Shown here: positions 6,396-13,216 of the stretch, one piece after another
How positions within the stretch are numbered: the stretch's first letter is position 1
How the letters are laid out: every line of letters begins with the position of its first letter
Source of the DNA: Galactobacter sp.
Lineage (GTDB): Bacteria; Actinomycetota; Actinomycetes; Actinomycetales; Micrococcaceae
Length of the DNA stretch: 13,452 nucleotides
Reading direction: 5' to 3'
Assembly: GCA_022712075.1 (NCBI GenBank)
Contig: JALAHE010000319.1
Span: 1 to 13,452 of the forward strand
The notes under the pieces: model-generated
Databases searched by the model: none
What the model saw: only the letters and a program-made list of their open reading frames with translations
What the model was told of the DNA's origin: nothing
Program-made: the position numbers and the translations under genes

Positions 6396-6411
6396 CAACG
6401 CATTGCGCTTG
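6396..6411. promoter_or_regulatory. Second copy of CAACGCATTGCG, promoter-proximal operator half
   Basis: CAACGCATTGCG repeats the upstream palindrome exactly for 12 bases, then continues CTTG instead of TTG. It begins 31 bp after the first copy, close to three helical turns, so proteins bound at both would lie on the same DNA face. The copy runs into the predicted -35 hexamer at 6409. Confidence 0.55.
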
Positions 6412-6438
6412 TGAACCCGCCTATCGGTGACGCATAGT
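6409..6438 (+). promoter_or_regulatory. Predicted promoter of the deacetylase/Ntn-hydrolase operon
   Basis: TTGTGA (6409-6414) is followed after 18 bases by CATAGT (6433-6438). Each hexamer matches the consensus at four of six positions. The start would be near 6445, leaving a leader of about 33 bases with GAGG 7 bases before the TTG at 6478. It is supported by the repeat that abuts its -35. Confidence 0.35.
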
Positions 6439-6477
6439 GAGATGGACCACTCACTGATCCCCGATCGAGGCGATAGC

Positions 6478-7602
6478 TTGTCCACCCCATTCACCGCCCC
6501 CACGTGGCCCGGCGGCGCACCCTTCGGCGCCACCCTCTCCTTCGACTTCGACGCCGAGGAGGTGTGGATCGGGGAGAATCCCGAGAACGCCTCCCGCCCC
6601 GGCGTCCTCTCCCAGGGTGCCTACGGACCGCGCGTGGGAATCCCGCTCATCCTCGATCTGCTCGAGCGCACCGGCGTGAAGGCCACCTTCTACGTCCCGG
6701 GCAAGGACGCCCTGCGCCATCCCGAGGCAGTGCGCGCCATCATCGAGGCCGGCCACGAGGTGGCCCACCACGGCCACTCGCACACAAACCCCACGCTCCT
6801 CTCCCGCGAGGAGGAAGCGGCCGAGCTGCACCAGGGCCTGCACATCCTGCGCTCGCTCGGCGCCGAGGTCACCGGCTACCGCTCGCCCTCCTGGGACTTC
6901 AGCGCGCACACGCTCGACCTGCTGACGGAGGCCGGGCTCGCCTACAGCTCCAACCTCCTCAACGACATCCGGCCCTACCGCCACGAGAGCCACCCGCTCG
7001 TGGAGGTCCCCGTCTCCTGGATCCTCGACGACGCCCCGCACTTCTGGTTCGCCAACGACACCTGGGACAAGACCATCCGCTCCCCGCGCGAGGTCTGGGA
7101 CGTCTGGCAGCCGGAGATCGACGGCATCGCCGCCCTCGGCGGGCACGTCATGACCACCTTCCACCCCATGATTTCCGGGCGCCCCTCGCGCCTGGCGTTC
7201 ATCGAGCGCGTCATCACGCACCTGCAGGCCGCCGGCGCGTGGATCGGCACCTCGGCCGAGGTGGCGGCACTGGCCGCCCACGGCGAACTCACGGGCTCCC
7301 TGCCCGCCGCCGCGGCGCCGGGCTTCCTTCCGGCCGAGGTGCTCGACGCCGTGCGGCAGGCTTCCAGCGCGGCCGCGGCTCCCACCGCTGGAACCTTGGC
7401 GGTGCCAGCGGGCCAGGCCGAGGCATCCGGTGCCGCCACCCCCGGCGGCGAGCCGGGCGCGGAAGGCGAGCCGGCGCCGTCGAACACCGGCACCCCCGGT
7501 GCCGCCGCGCGCGAAGGCGAGCAAGCGCCGTCGGGCACTGAAGGGGTGAGCGAGGGCGCCTGGTCCCTCGACCCGATCCAGCGACTCCTCGGGAGGGCCT
7601 GA
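6478..7602 (+). CDS. NodB-fold polysaccharide deacetylase-family hydrolase, HpPgdA/PuuE-like
   Basis: This 374-residue metal-dependent amide hydrolase shows the NodB motifs: FDFD (Asp23 base, Asp25 ligand), the metal motif HHGHSH (His98, His102), RSPSWDF (135-141) and TFHP (His229). The order of segments, including the closing part with PVSWILDDAPHF, matches the Helicobacter PgdA / allantoinase PuuE / cyclic-imidase branch. With no signal peptide it is probably cytoplasmic, so a small cyclic amide or N-acyl substrate is more likely than peptidoglycan. The last 75 or so residues are low-complexity Ala/Gly/Pro/Glu. I chose TTG 6478 for its GAGG site at 7 bases and because the conserved body starts soon after; ATG 6442 and GTG 6427 lie in frame upstream but lack a Shine-Dalgarno sequence. 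Its TGA overlaps the next gene's ATG by one base. Confidence 0.82.
   Translation: MSTPFTAPTWPGGAPFGATLSFDFDAEEVWIGENPENASRPGVLSQGAYGPRVGIPLILDLLERTGVKATFYVPGKDALRHPEAVRAIIEAGHEVAHHGHSHTNPTLLSREEEAAELHQGLHILRSLGAEVTGYRSPSWDFSAHTLDLLTEAGLAYSSNLLNDIRPYRHESHPLVEVPVSWILDDAPHFWFANDTWDKTIRSPREVWDVWQPEIDGIAALGGHVMTTFHPMISGRPSRLAFIERVITHLQAAGAWIGTSAEVAALAAHGELTGSLPAAAAPGFLPAEVLDAVRQASSAAAAPTAGTLAVPAGQAEASGAATPGGEPGAEGEPAPSNTGTPGAAAREGEQAPSGTEGVSEGAWSLDPIQRLLGRA
7462..7538 (+). repeat. Imperfect tandem repeat in the deacetylase tail
   Basis: Two 26-base copies (7462-7487 and 7513-7538) begin GAAGGCGAGC and share GCGCCGTCG and CAC, with a 51-base (17-codon) period. They encode EGEPAPSNT and EGEQAPSGT in the Ala/Gly/Pro/Glu-rich tail. 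The tail probably grew by in-frame duplication; it is outside the catalytic fold. Confidence 0.55.
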
Positions 7603-8789
7603 TGGGGTACCCCCGCATCCGCGTCTCCGGCGCGCCGCGCGAGCGCGGCGAGCAGTACGGGCGCCTGGCCGCCGAGCATATCGCCGCGGCCCGCGCCGGC
7701 TACGAGGCGAGCTTTGCCGCCAAGGGCATCTCCTGGGCAGAAGCCCTCGGCCTCGCCGCGCGCCACGAGGCGCCGATCCGCGCCGCCTTCCCCGCCATCT
7801 GGCAGGAGATCGAGGGCATCGCCGCCGGTTCGGGCTTCCCCGTGGCGGACATCCTCGCGATGAATTGCCGCACCGAGATCCTGTGGTCCGCGCTCACCGC
7901 GACCCCGGCCGGTGCCGGTGCCGGCTTCGGCGGCGCGGGCAAGGGCGAGTGCAGCTCGTTTGCGCTCTCGCCCGAGCGCACCGACGTGCACCGCGTGCTG
8001 ATCGGGCAGAACTGGGATTGGCTCGTCCACGCCTTCGACTCTGTGGTGCTGCTCGAGGTGGAGCGCGAGGACGGGCCGAACTACGTGACCGTCGTGGAGG
8101 CCGGCCTGCTCGGCAAGACGATGCTCAACGAGGCCGGGCTTGGGTTGTGCGTCAACACGCTCGTGACCACGTCGGACGGCATCGCCGACGGCATCCCGTT
8201 CCACGTGATGCTGCGCGCCATGGCCGATTGCGAGCACGCGTACGACGCCGTGGAGCTGCTGGCCGGGCACCGCCGCGCGTCCTCCGGGAACTACGTGCTC
8301 GGCACCGAGAACGGCGCCATCCTCAATGTGGAGGTGGAACCGGGCGGGCCCGAGGGCGTGCACCCCGTCATCGAGTCCGGGGGCGCCACGTTCCACACGA
8401 ACCACTTCGTCTCGGCTCTGGTGGGCGGGGCGGATCTGGCGCCCGTGGCGATGTCGGATTCCTATGTCCGCTTGGGCCGCCTCACCTCGCTGGTGCAGGG
8501 CGATCCCGTGGTCGGCGTGGCCGAGCTGCACGAGGCGCTCACGGATCACACCGACGCGCCGGGCTCCATCTGCTGCCACCCGGATCCGCGCTCCCCGGAG
8601 GCCTCGCAGTGGGCCTCGATCATGTCGGTGGTCATCGACCCGGCCGCGCGCGTGCTGCACCTGGCCGAGGGCAATCCGTGCGTCACACCGCGGCGGGCGC
8701 TCGACTACTCCGGGCTGCTCGGCGGCGGCGTCGGGGCCGGCTCGGGGGCTGACTCGGAGCGCGTTGCCTCCGCCGTGGGCTCGGCCTAG
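7602..8789 (+). CDS. C45-family Ntn-hydrolase / acyl-CoA:6-APA acyltransferase-like amidohydrolase
   Basis: This 395-residue protein belongs to the C45 (AAT/penicillin acyltransferase-like) group of self-cleaving N-terminal-nucleophile hydrolases, which make or break amide bonds. The likely nucleophile is Cys117 in GECSSF. It is followed at the usual distance by GQNWDW (135-140), then by GLCVNTL (181-187), SSGNYVLG (227-234) and FHTNHF (264-269). Self-cleavage before Cys117 would give a segment of about 116 residues and a chain of about 279. The residue before Cys is Glu116, whereas Gly is common in the fungal enzyme. No signal peptide is seen. GGAGG lies 5 bases before the ATG, which overlaps the upstream stop as TGATG, so it is coupled to the deacetylase gene. 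The natural substrate is unknown. The C-terminal 25 residues are Gly/Ala/Ser-rich. Confidence 0.85.
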   Translation: MGYPRIRVSGAPRERGEQYGRLAAEHIAAARAGYEASFAAKGISWAEALGLAARHEAPIRAAFPAIWQEIEGIAAGSGFPVADILAMNCRTEILWSALTATPAGAGAGFGGAGKGECSSFALSPERTDVHRVLIGQNWDWLVHAFDSVVLLEVEREDGPNYVTVVEAGLLGKTMLNEAGLGLCVNTLVTTSDGIADGIPFHVMLRAMADCEHAYDAVELLAGHRRASSGNYVLGTENGAILNVEVEPGGPEGVHPVIESGGATFHTNHFVSALVGGADLAPVAMSDSYVRLGRLTSLVQGDPVVGVAELHEALTDHTDAPGSICCHPDPRSPEASQWASIMSVVIDPAARVLHLAEGNPCVTPRRALDYSGLLGGGVGAGSGADSERVASAVGSA

Positions 8790-8794
8790 CCAAA

Positions 8795-8857
8795 AAAGAT
8801 CCGAAAAACGACGGGAGATCGTCCATCCGACGATCTCCCGTCGTTTTGTGGATCTTT
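8795..8857. terminator. Strong bidirectional intrinsic terminator between convergent operons
   Basis: A perfect 19-bp stem (8805-8823 with 8829-8847) encloses a 5-base loop, CATCC. A further 8-bp stem (AAAGATCC at 8795-8802 with GGATCTTT at 8850-8857) continues it across a two-base internal mismatch. TTTT follows on the plus strand and TTTTT on the minus strand, so it can stop both the Ntn-hydrolase operon and the response-regulator operon. Confidence 0.92.
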
Positions 8858-8929
8858 CGCGGGGCTGACGGGCCCGAGCCCGGACACCCGACGCCCGACG
8901 CCGCGCCGCTGGTCCCGCTCAGCGCCCGC

Positions 8930-9538
8930 CTAGATCCAGCCCTTCTCGCGCGCGGCGAGCGCGGCCTGCGCCCGGTTCTTCGCGCCCGTCTTCCCGATCG
9001 CGCTGGAGAGGTGGTTGCGCACCGTTCCCGCGGAGAGGAACACCTCCGCCGCGATGTCCGCCACCGAACGCCCGTCCAGCGCGAGCTTGAGCACCTGCGC
9101 CTCGCGCTCGGTGAGCGGGTTCGAGCCCTCGAAGAGCGTGGCCTCGGCGAGCGCCGGATCCACCACTCGCAGCCCGGCGTGCACGCGCCGCACGGCGTCG
9201 GCCAGCTGCTCGGCCGGGGCGTCCTTGACCACAAAGCCGCTCGCCCCGGCCTCCAGCGCCGTGCGCAGGTAGCCCGGCCTGGCGAACGTTGTCACGATGA
9301 GCACCTTGGTCTCCGGCGAGGCCTCCCGCACCAGGCGCGTCGCCTCGAGCCCGTCCATCCCCGGCATCTGAATGTCCATGAGACACACATCGGGCCGCAG
9401 CTCGCGCACCCGCTCCACGGCCTCGGCGCCGTCCGAGGCCTCCCCCGCAACGGTGAGGTCCCCCTCCAGCTCCAGCAGCGCGCCGAGCGCGCCGCGAACC
9501 AGGGCCTGATCGTCGGCCAGCACCAGCCTGATGCTCAC
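8930..9538 (-). CDS. NarL/FixJ-family response regulator, DesR-like
   Basis: This 202-residue two-component regulator has a receiver domain (2-118) and a LuxR-type helix-turn-helix (about 140-196). The receiver keeps the acidic pocket (Asp9, Asp10), the phospho-acceptor Asp55 in LMDIQMPGMDG, Thr84 in VTTFARPGYL and Lys105 in VVKDAPAEQL. The C-terminal domain shows NPLTEREAQVLKLA and LSAGTVRNHLSSAIGKTGAKNRAQA, and ends AREKGWI, as in DesR-type proteins. It should bind DNA as a dimer once phosphorylated by the kinase encoded just upstream. It starts with GTG, with AAGGGA a few bases upstream. It is last in the minus-strand run, 91 bases after the kinase gene and before the bidirectional terminator. 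The dyad at 12535 is a candidate target. Confidence 0.93.
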   Translation of the reverse strand: MSIRLVLADDQALVRGALGALLELEGDLTVAGEASDGAEAVERVRELRPDVCLMDIQMPGMDGLEATRLVREASPETKVLIVTTFARPGYLRTALEAGASGFVVKDAPAEQLADAVRRVHAGLRVVDPALAEATLFEGSNPLTEREAQVLKLALDGRSVADIAAEVFLSAGTVRNHLSSAIGKTGAKNRAQAALAAREKGWI

Positions 9539-9561
9539 GTGATGTCCCTTCCTTGCCTGCC

Positions 9562-9579
9562 CGACGACGCCCGTCGTCG
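9562..9579. other. Small hairpin between the kinase and response-regulator genes
   Basis: Seven-base perfect arms (CGACGAC and GTCGTCG) enclose four bases in the 91-base gap between the kinase stop and the regulator start. There is no T-run after it on the minus strand, so it is not a clear terminator. It might affect mRNA stability or the ratio of the two proteins, or be a chance product of GC-rich DNA. Confidence 0.35.
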
Positions 9580-9629
9580 CCGGTTCGCTCGGCTCACCAA
9601 GCGCTTCGTCGCGTGCTTCGCCCCGCGCC

Positions 9630-10790
9630 TCACCACGTCACCGCCACCTTGGTGCCGCCCAGCTCCGAGGCGCCCACGACGCAGGAACCGCCGGAAAGCG
9701 CCGCGCGCTCCGACATGCCGCGCAACCCGTTGCCCGGCTTCCCACCCGGCCCCACGCCGTCGTCCTCCACCAGAAGTTCGCCGGGGCGCAGGGTCACCAG
9801 CACCCGCGAGGCCTGGGCGTGGCGCAGCACATTGGTGACGGATTCCCGCAGGATCCAGGCTGCCGGCAGCGCCTGCGCCGGCGAGAGCGCGCCGGCGTCG
9901 CCGCTCACGTCGAGCCGCACACCCCCGGAGTCAAGCGCCGCCCGCGCCGACTCCAGCTGCGCCGCGAGGCCTTCGGAGCGCAGCCCCGTCACGGTGGCCC
10001 GCACGCCCTGGATCGCTTCGCCAGTGATCTTCTCGATCTCCTCGAGCTCGGCCTTGGCCCGCTCGGGGTCGACGTCCATGAGCCGGCGGGCCAGCTGGGC
10101 CTTGAGCTTCACCACGGTGAGCGAGTGCCCAATGAGGTCGTGGACGTCCCTGGCGACCGCCTCGCGTTCCTCGCTCGTGGCCAGCTCCAGGCTGAGCTGG
10201 TCGGCGTCGATGGAGCGGGCGATGAGCCACGTGGACACCGCATTGACGAGCACGAGGATCACGAGGATGCCGAGCAGGCCGAAGTACTCCTGGCCGTCGG
10301 GCTGCGTCACGATCCCCAGCACCACGAGGGCAACGGCCACGGCGCTCGCGGACCAGTACAGCGGGCGCTTGAACTGATACGCCAGCGTGGAGACCACAAA
10401 CGGGAAGAAGCCGGTGGCGTTGAAGCCGATCGCCGGGACGGTCGCCACGACCGCCAGGAGGAGCACGCCGAGCAGCGCGTACTGACGCGGCGCCACACCC
10501 CCTTGGCCCGACACGCCCTTGGAGGTGCCGAGCCTGAACATCAGCAGGTACACGGCCACGAAGACAGCCAGCCCCGTCCAAGCGAGGACCTGCGCCCCCT
10601 GGCCCACCGTGGACTTGACGATCGCCTCGATCGGGTAGAAGAGGAAGATCAGCCAGACCGCGGCCATGACCCACCCGAAGCGGGCCCAGGGGTTTGGATT
10701 CCCCTTGGCCCGCTGCTTGGCGGCGCGCTGGGCCCCCACGACGGGGAGCGCCGAGCCGCGGATCTTCCGATCCTCTGTGTCCATGCCCAT
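9630..10790 (-). CDS. Membrane sensor histidine kinase, DesK-like (HisKA_3)
   Basis: This 386-residue kinase has a cytoplasmic N-terminus (1-37), about six hydrophobic segments between 38 and 192 with short loops and no large extracellular domain, a dimerisation/phosphotransfer helix with His217 in RDVHDLIGHSL, and a compact HATPase: N-box ESVTNVLRHA (316-325), G1 VEDDGVGPGG (341-350) and GNGLRGMSER (353-362). The HDLIGHSL motif and sensor layout place it with the DesK/LiaS-type kinases that sense the membrane or a membrane-active compound. It should phosphorylate Asp55 of the downstream regulator. The gene begins 16 bases after the permease stop. ATG 10784 is an alternative, as TACCCT lies 7 bases before it and could give a leaderless transcript; no good Shine-Dalgarno sequence serves either ATG. 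Confidence 0.93.
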   Translation of the reverse strand: MGMDTEDRKIRGSALPVVGAQRAAKQRAKGNPNPWARFGWVMAAVWLIFLFYPIEAIVKSTVGQGAQVLAWTGLAVFVAVYLLMFRLGTSKGVSGQGGVAPRQYALLGVLLLAVVATVPAIGFNATGFFPFVVSTLAYQFKRPLYWSASAVAVALVVLGIVTQPDGQEYFGLLGILVILVLVNAVSTWLIARSIDADQLSLELATSEEREAVARDVHDLIGHSLTVVKLKAQLARRLMDVDPERAKAELEEIEKITGEAIQGVRATVTGLRSEGLAAQLESARAALDSGGVRLDVSGDAGALSPAQALPAAWILRESVTNVLRHAQASRVLVTLRPGELLVEDDGVGPGGKPGNGLRGMSERAALSGGSCVVGASELGGTKVAVTW

Positions 10791-10791
10791 G

Positions 10792-10797
10792 AGGGTA
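10792..10797 (-). promoter_or_regulatory. Possible -10 element (TACCCT) of an internal kinase promoter
   Basis: TACCCT (TANNNT) ends 7 bases before the in-frame ATG at 10784, the same geometry as the other leaderless starts in the window. No -35 is visible. If real, the kinase and regulator could be made without the transporter; read-through from the ABC genes is also likely. Confidence 0.3.
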
Positions 10798-10806
10798 GCC
10801 GCGCCC

Positions 10807-11562
10807 CTACTGCCGCGCCCGCACGCGGCGGGTGCCGATCACCACGAGCCCGGCGAACACCACGGTCCAAGCGGCGACGTTGAGCAGGATCGCCCAGAGC
10901 GGATCGGAATGCGTCGCGTCGATGCCGCCCTCGAGCTGGGGCCAGCGGGCCAGCGCGTTGTAGCCATACATCGGCGTGAACTTGGCGATGTCCAGCATCA
11001 CGCCGGAGAGCGGCATGAACACGTTGCCGAAGAAGGAGAAGAAGGTGATCATGATCGACGCCAAGCCGGAGGCCCCCTCGGAGGAGAAGATCATCCCCAT
11101 GCCGAGGCCGAACAGCCCGAACATGCACCCGCCGGCCAGGATGATTGCGCCGGCCGCGAGCCAGACCCAGCCCTCCGTGGGCCGGGCCCCGGTCGCGGCG
11201 CCCACGAGGAACACCACCACCACGGACAGCGTGGCGTAGGCCAGGGCGACCAGCACTTTCGTGAGCGCGTACCCGGCCACGGTCAGCGGCGTGAGCGCCA
11301 ACTGGCGCCCCCAGCCGCGGGCGAACTCGGAGGCGGCGAGCGAGGTCAGCGACGTCATGGCCGTGGCCGTGCCGAACGCCGCCATGGACGTCATGACCGT
11401 GAAGGCCACGTTGCCGCGCCCCGCCATCACGTCGGAGTACTCGGGCGTGGCGCCGAAGATCACGTACATCACCACCGGCATGGCGAGCGTGACGATGAGG
11501 GTGAAGGGGTTGCGCGCCTGGCGCACCAGCTCCACGCGGAAGAAGGTCGGGGAGAAGTTCAT
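10807..11562 (-). CDS. ABC-2 type transporter permease
   Basis: This 251-residue integral membrane protein is the channel half of an ABC exporter. About six hydrophobic segments lie near residues 20-36, 53-75, 98-122, 132-160, 165-188 and 222-244. The segment FMPLSGVMLDIAKFTPMYGYNALARW (182 onward) is the usual ABC-2 pattern of a conserved Pro-rich turn before the last helix. SEFARGWGRQLALTPLT (78-94) is the short cytoplasmic coupling-helix region typical of these permeases. It starts 3 bases after the ATPase stop, with AGGA 7 bases before the ATG, so the two are co-expressed. Together with the ATPase it probably exports a drug, peptide or lipid. No substrate motif is readable. Confidence 0.9.
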   Translation of the reverse strand: MNFSPTFFRVELVRQARNPFTLIVTLAMPVVMYVIFGATPEYSDVMAGRGNVAFTVMTSMAAFGTATAMTSLTSLAASEFARGWGRQLALTPLTVAGYALTKVLVALAYATLSVVVVFLVGAATGARPTEGWVWLAAGAIILAGGCMFGLFGLGMGMIFSSEGASGLASIMITFFSFFGNVFMPLSGVMLDIAKFTPMYGYNALARWPQLEGGIDATHSDPLWAILLNVAAWTVVFAGLVVIGTRRVRARQ

Positions 11563-11565
11563 GGC

Positions 11566-12477
<912 letters not shown>

Positions 12478-12520
12478 GGCTCCAGCCTGCCGTCGCTGAA
12501 GCGCTGGCGGATCCCGGGGC

Positions 12521-12526
12521 TGTCAC
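12521..12526 (-). promoter_or_regulatory. Possible -35 element (GTGACA) of the ABC operon
   Basis: GTGACA matches TTGACA at five of six positions and lies about 45 bases before the ATPase start. No good TANNNT is found 16-19 bases downstream, as expected for a promoter needing an activator. The dyad at 12535-12550 lies directly upstream. Confidence 0.3.
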
Positions 12527-12534
12527 GACCTCGG

Positions 12535-12550
12535 CATGACATCCGTCATG
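12535..12550. promoter_or_regulatory. Inverted repeat CATGAC-4-GTCATG, candidate response-regulator site
   Basis: Two perfect 6-bp arms flank ATCC in the gap upstream of the ABC-kinase-regulator operon. The centre lies near -50 from a start predicted from GTGACA, where LuxR-type activators often bind. NarL/DesR-family dimers bind short dyads of this size. Binding by the protein encoded at 8930 is an inference from position. Confidence 0.5.
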
Positions 12551-12616
12551 ACCCGAGCGCCTGGACACGGAGGGGGTCCACCCGGCCCAGAGGGACAGCC
12601 CCAACTGGACCGCAGA

Positions 12617-12636
12617 CATCGCTGCATGCAACGATG
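12617..12636. promoter_or_regulatory. Near-perfect 20-bp inverted repeat upstream of the lipoprotein gene
   Basis: The 8-bp palindrome TGCATGCA (12623-12630) is flanked, after one mismatched pair, by CATCG and CGATG. It ends 33 bases before the lipoprotein start and could be an operator or a structured leader. I see no convincing promoter hexamers to decide between these. Confidence 0.4.
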
Positions 12637-12669
12637 CCGCTTGTCACTCTTCACCTGTCAGGAGACACC

Positions 12670-13206
12670 ATGCCCCGCTCGCGTGCCGCGCTTCGTTCCG
12701 TCCTCGCCGCCTCGGCCCTTGTCGCCACCCTGTCCGTGACGGGCTGCTCACTCTTCGGCGGCGGCCCCGAGCGCGACGACGCCGGCAACGTCACCAAAGC
12801 CGCCTCGCTCGGCATCGACGACCTGCAGATCGGCGATTGCTTCAACACCTCCGTCTCCGGCAAGACCGCGTCCTCCGAGGACACCGAGGTCGAGACGAAC
12901 GTCAAGGTGGTTCCCTGCACCGAGGCGCACACCGACGAGGTCTTTGCCAAGGGCAAGCTCACCGGCACCACGCTCCCCTCCGGCTCCGAGCTGGAGGACC
13001 AGGCCGCCGCGATCTGCGACGAGGCGCTCGCGAAGTACGTGGGAGACGACAACACCGATGTCCTCTACGCGTACTACACGGCCAACGACAACATCAGCTA
13101 CGCGACGAACAAGACACTGACGTGCGCCATCGCCCTCGAGGACGGCTCGGCCATGAACCGCACCGCCAAGGGCGTCAAGACGCTCGAGGCGCTCACGGCC
13201 AAGTAA
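12670..13206 (+). CDS. Secreted lipoprotein with a septum-formation-like domain
   Basis: This 178-residue precursor has a signal peptide with RSRAALRS, a hydrophobic core (11-22) and the lipobox SVTGC. Cleavage before Cys26 would leave a lipid-anchored protein on the outer face of the membrane. After a short linker (27-48) comes a folded domain: LGIDDLQIGDCFNTS (47-61), VVPCTEAHTDEVFAKGKL, AAAICDEAL and TLTCAIAL. IGDCF...V-P-C-x-x-x-H-x-x-E-V-x-A matches the actinobacterial septum-formation-related domain (Septum_form), which has paired cysteines. The role of that domain is poorly defined and I assign no reaction. GGAG lies 5 bases before the ATG. It is divergent from the ABC operon, and a second lipoprotein gene starts 10 bases after its stop. 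Confidence 0.85.
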   Translation: MPRSRAALRSVLAASALVATLSVTGCSLFGGGPERDDAGNVTKAASLGIDDLQIGDCFNTSVSGKTASSEDTEVETNVKVVPCTEAHTDEVFAKGKLTGTTLPSGSELEDQAAAICDEALAKYVGDDNTDVLYAYYTANDNISYATNKTLTCAIALEDGSAMNRTAKGVKTLEALTAK

Positions 13207-13216
13207 GCGGGCTTTG

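Noticed and set aside
8848..8929. Tandem CCCGACG units and GGGCCCGAGCCCGG-type symmetry after the terminator
   Set aside because: Short, imperfect GC repeats with no clear dyad; they look like ordinary composition bias.
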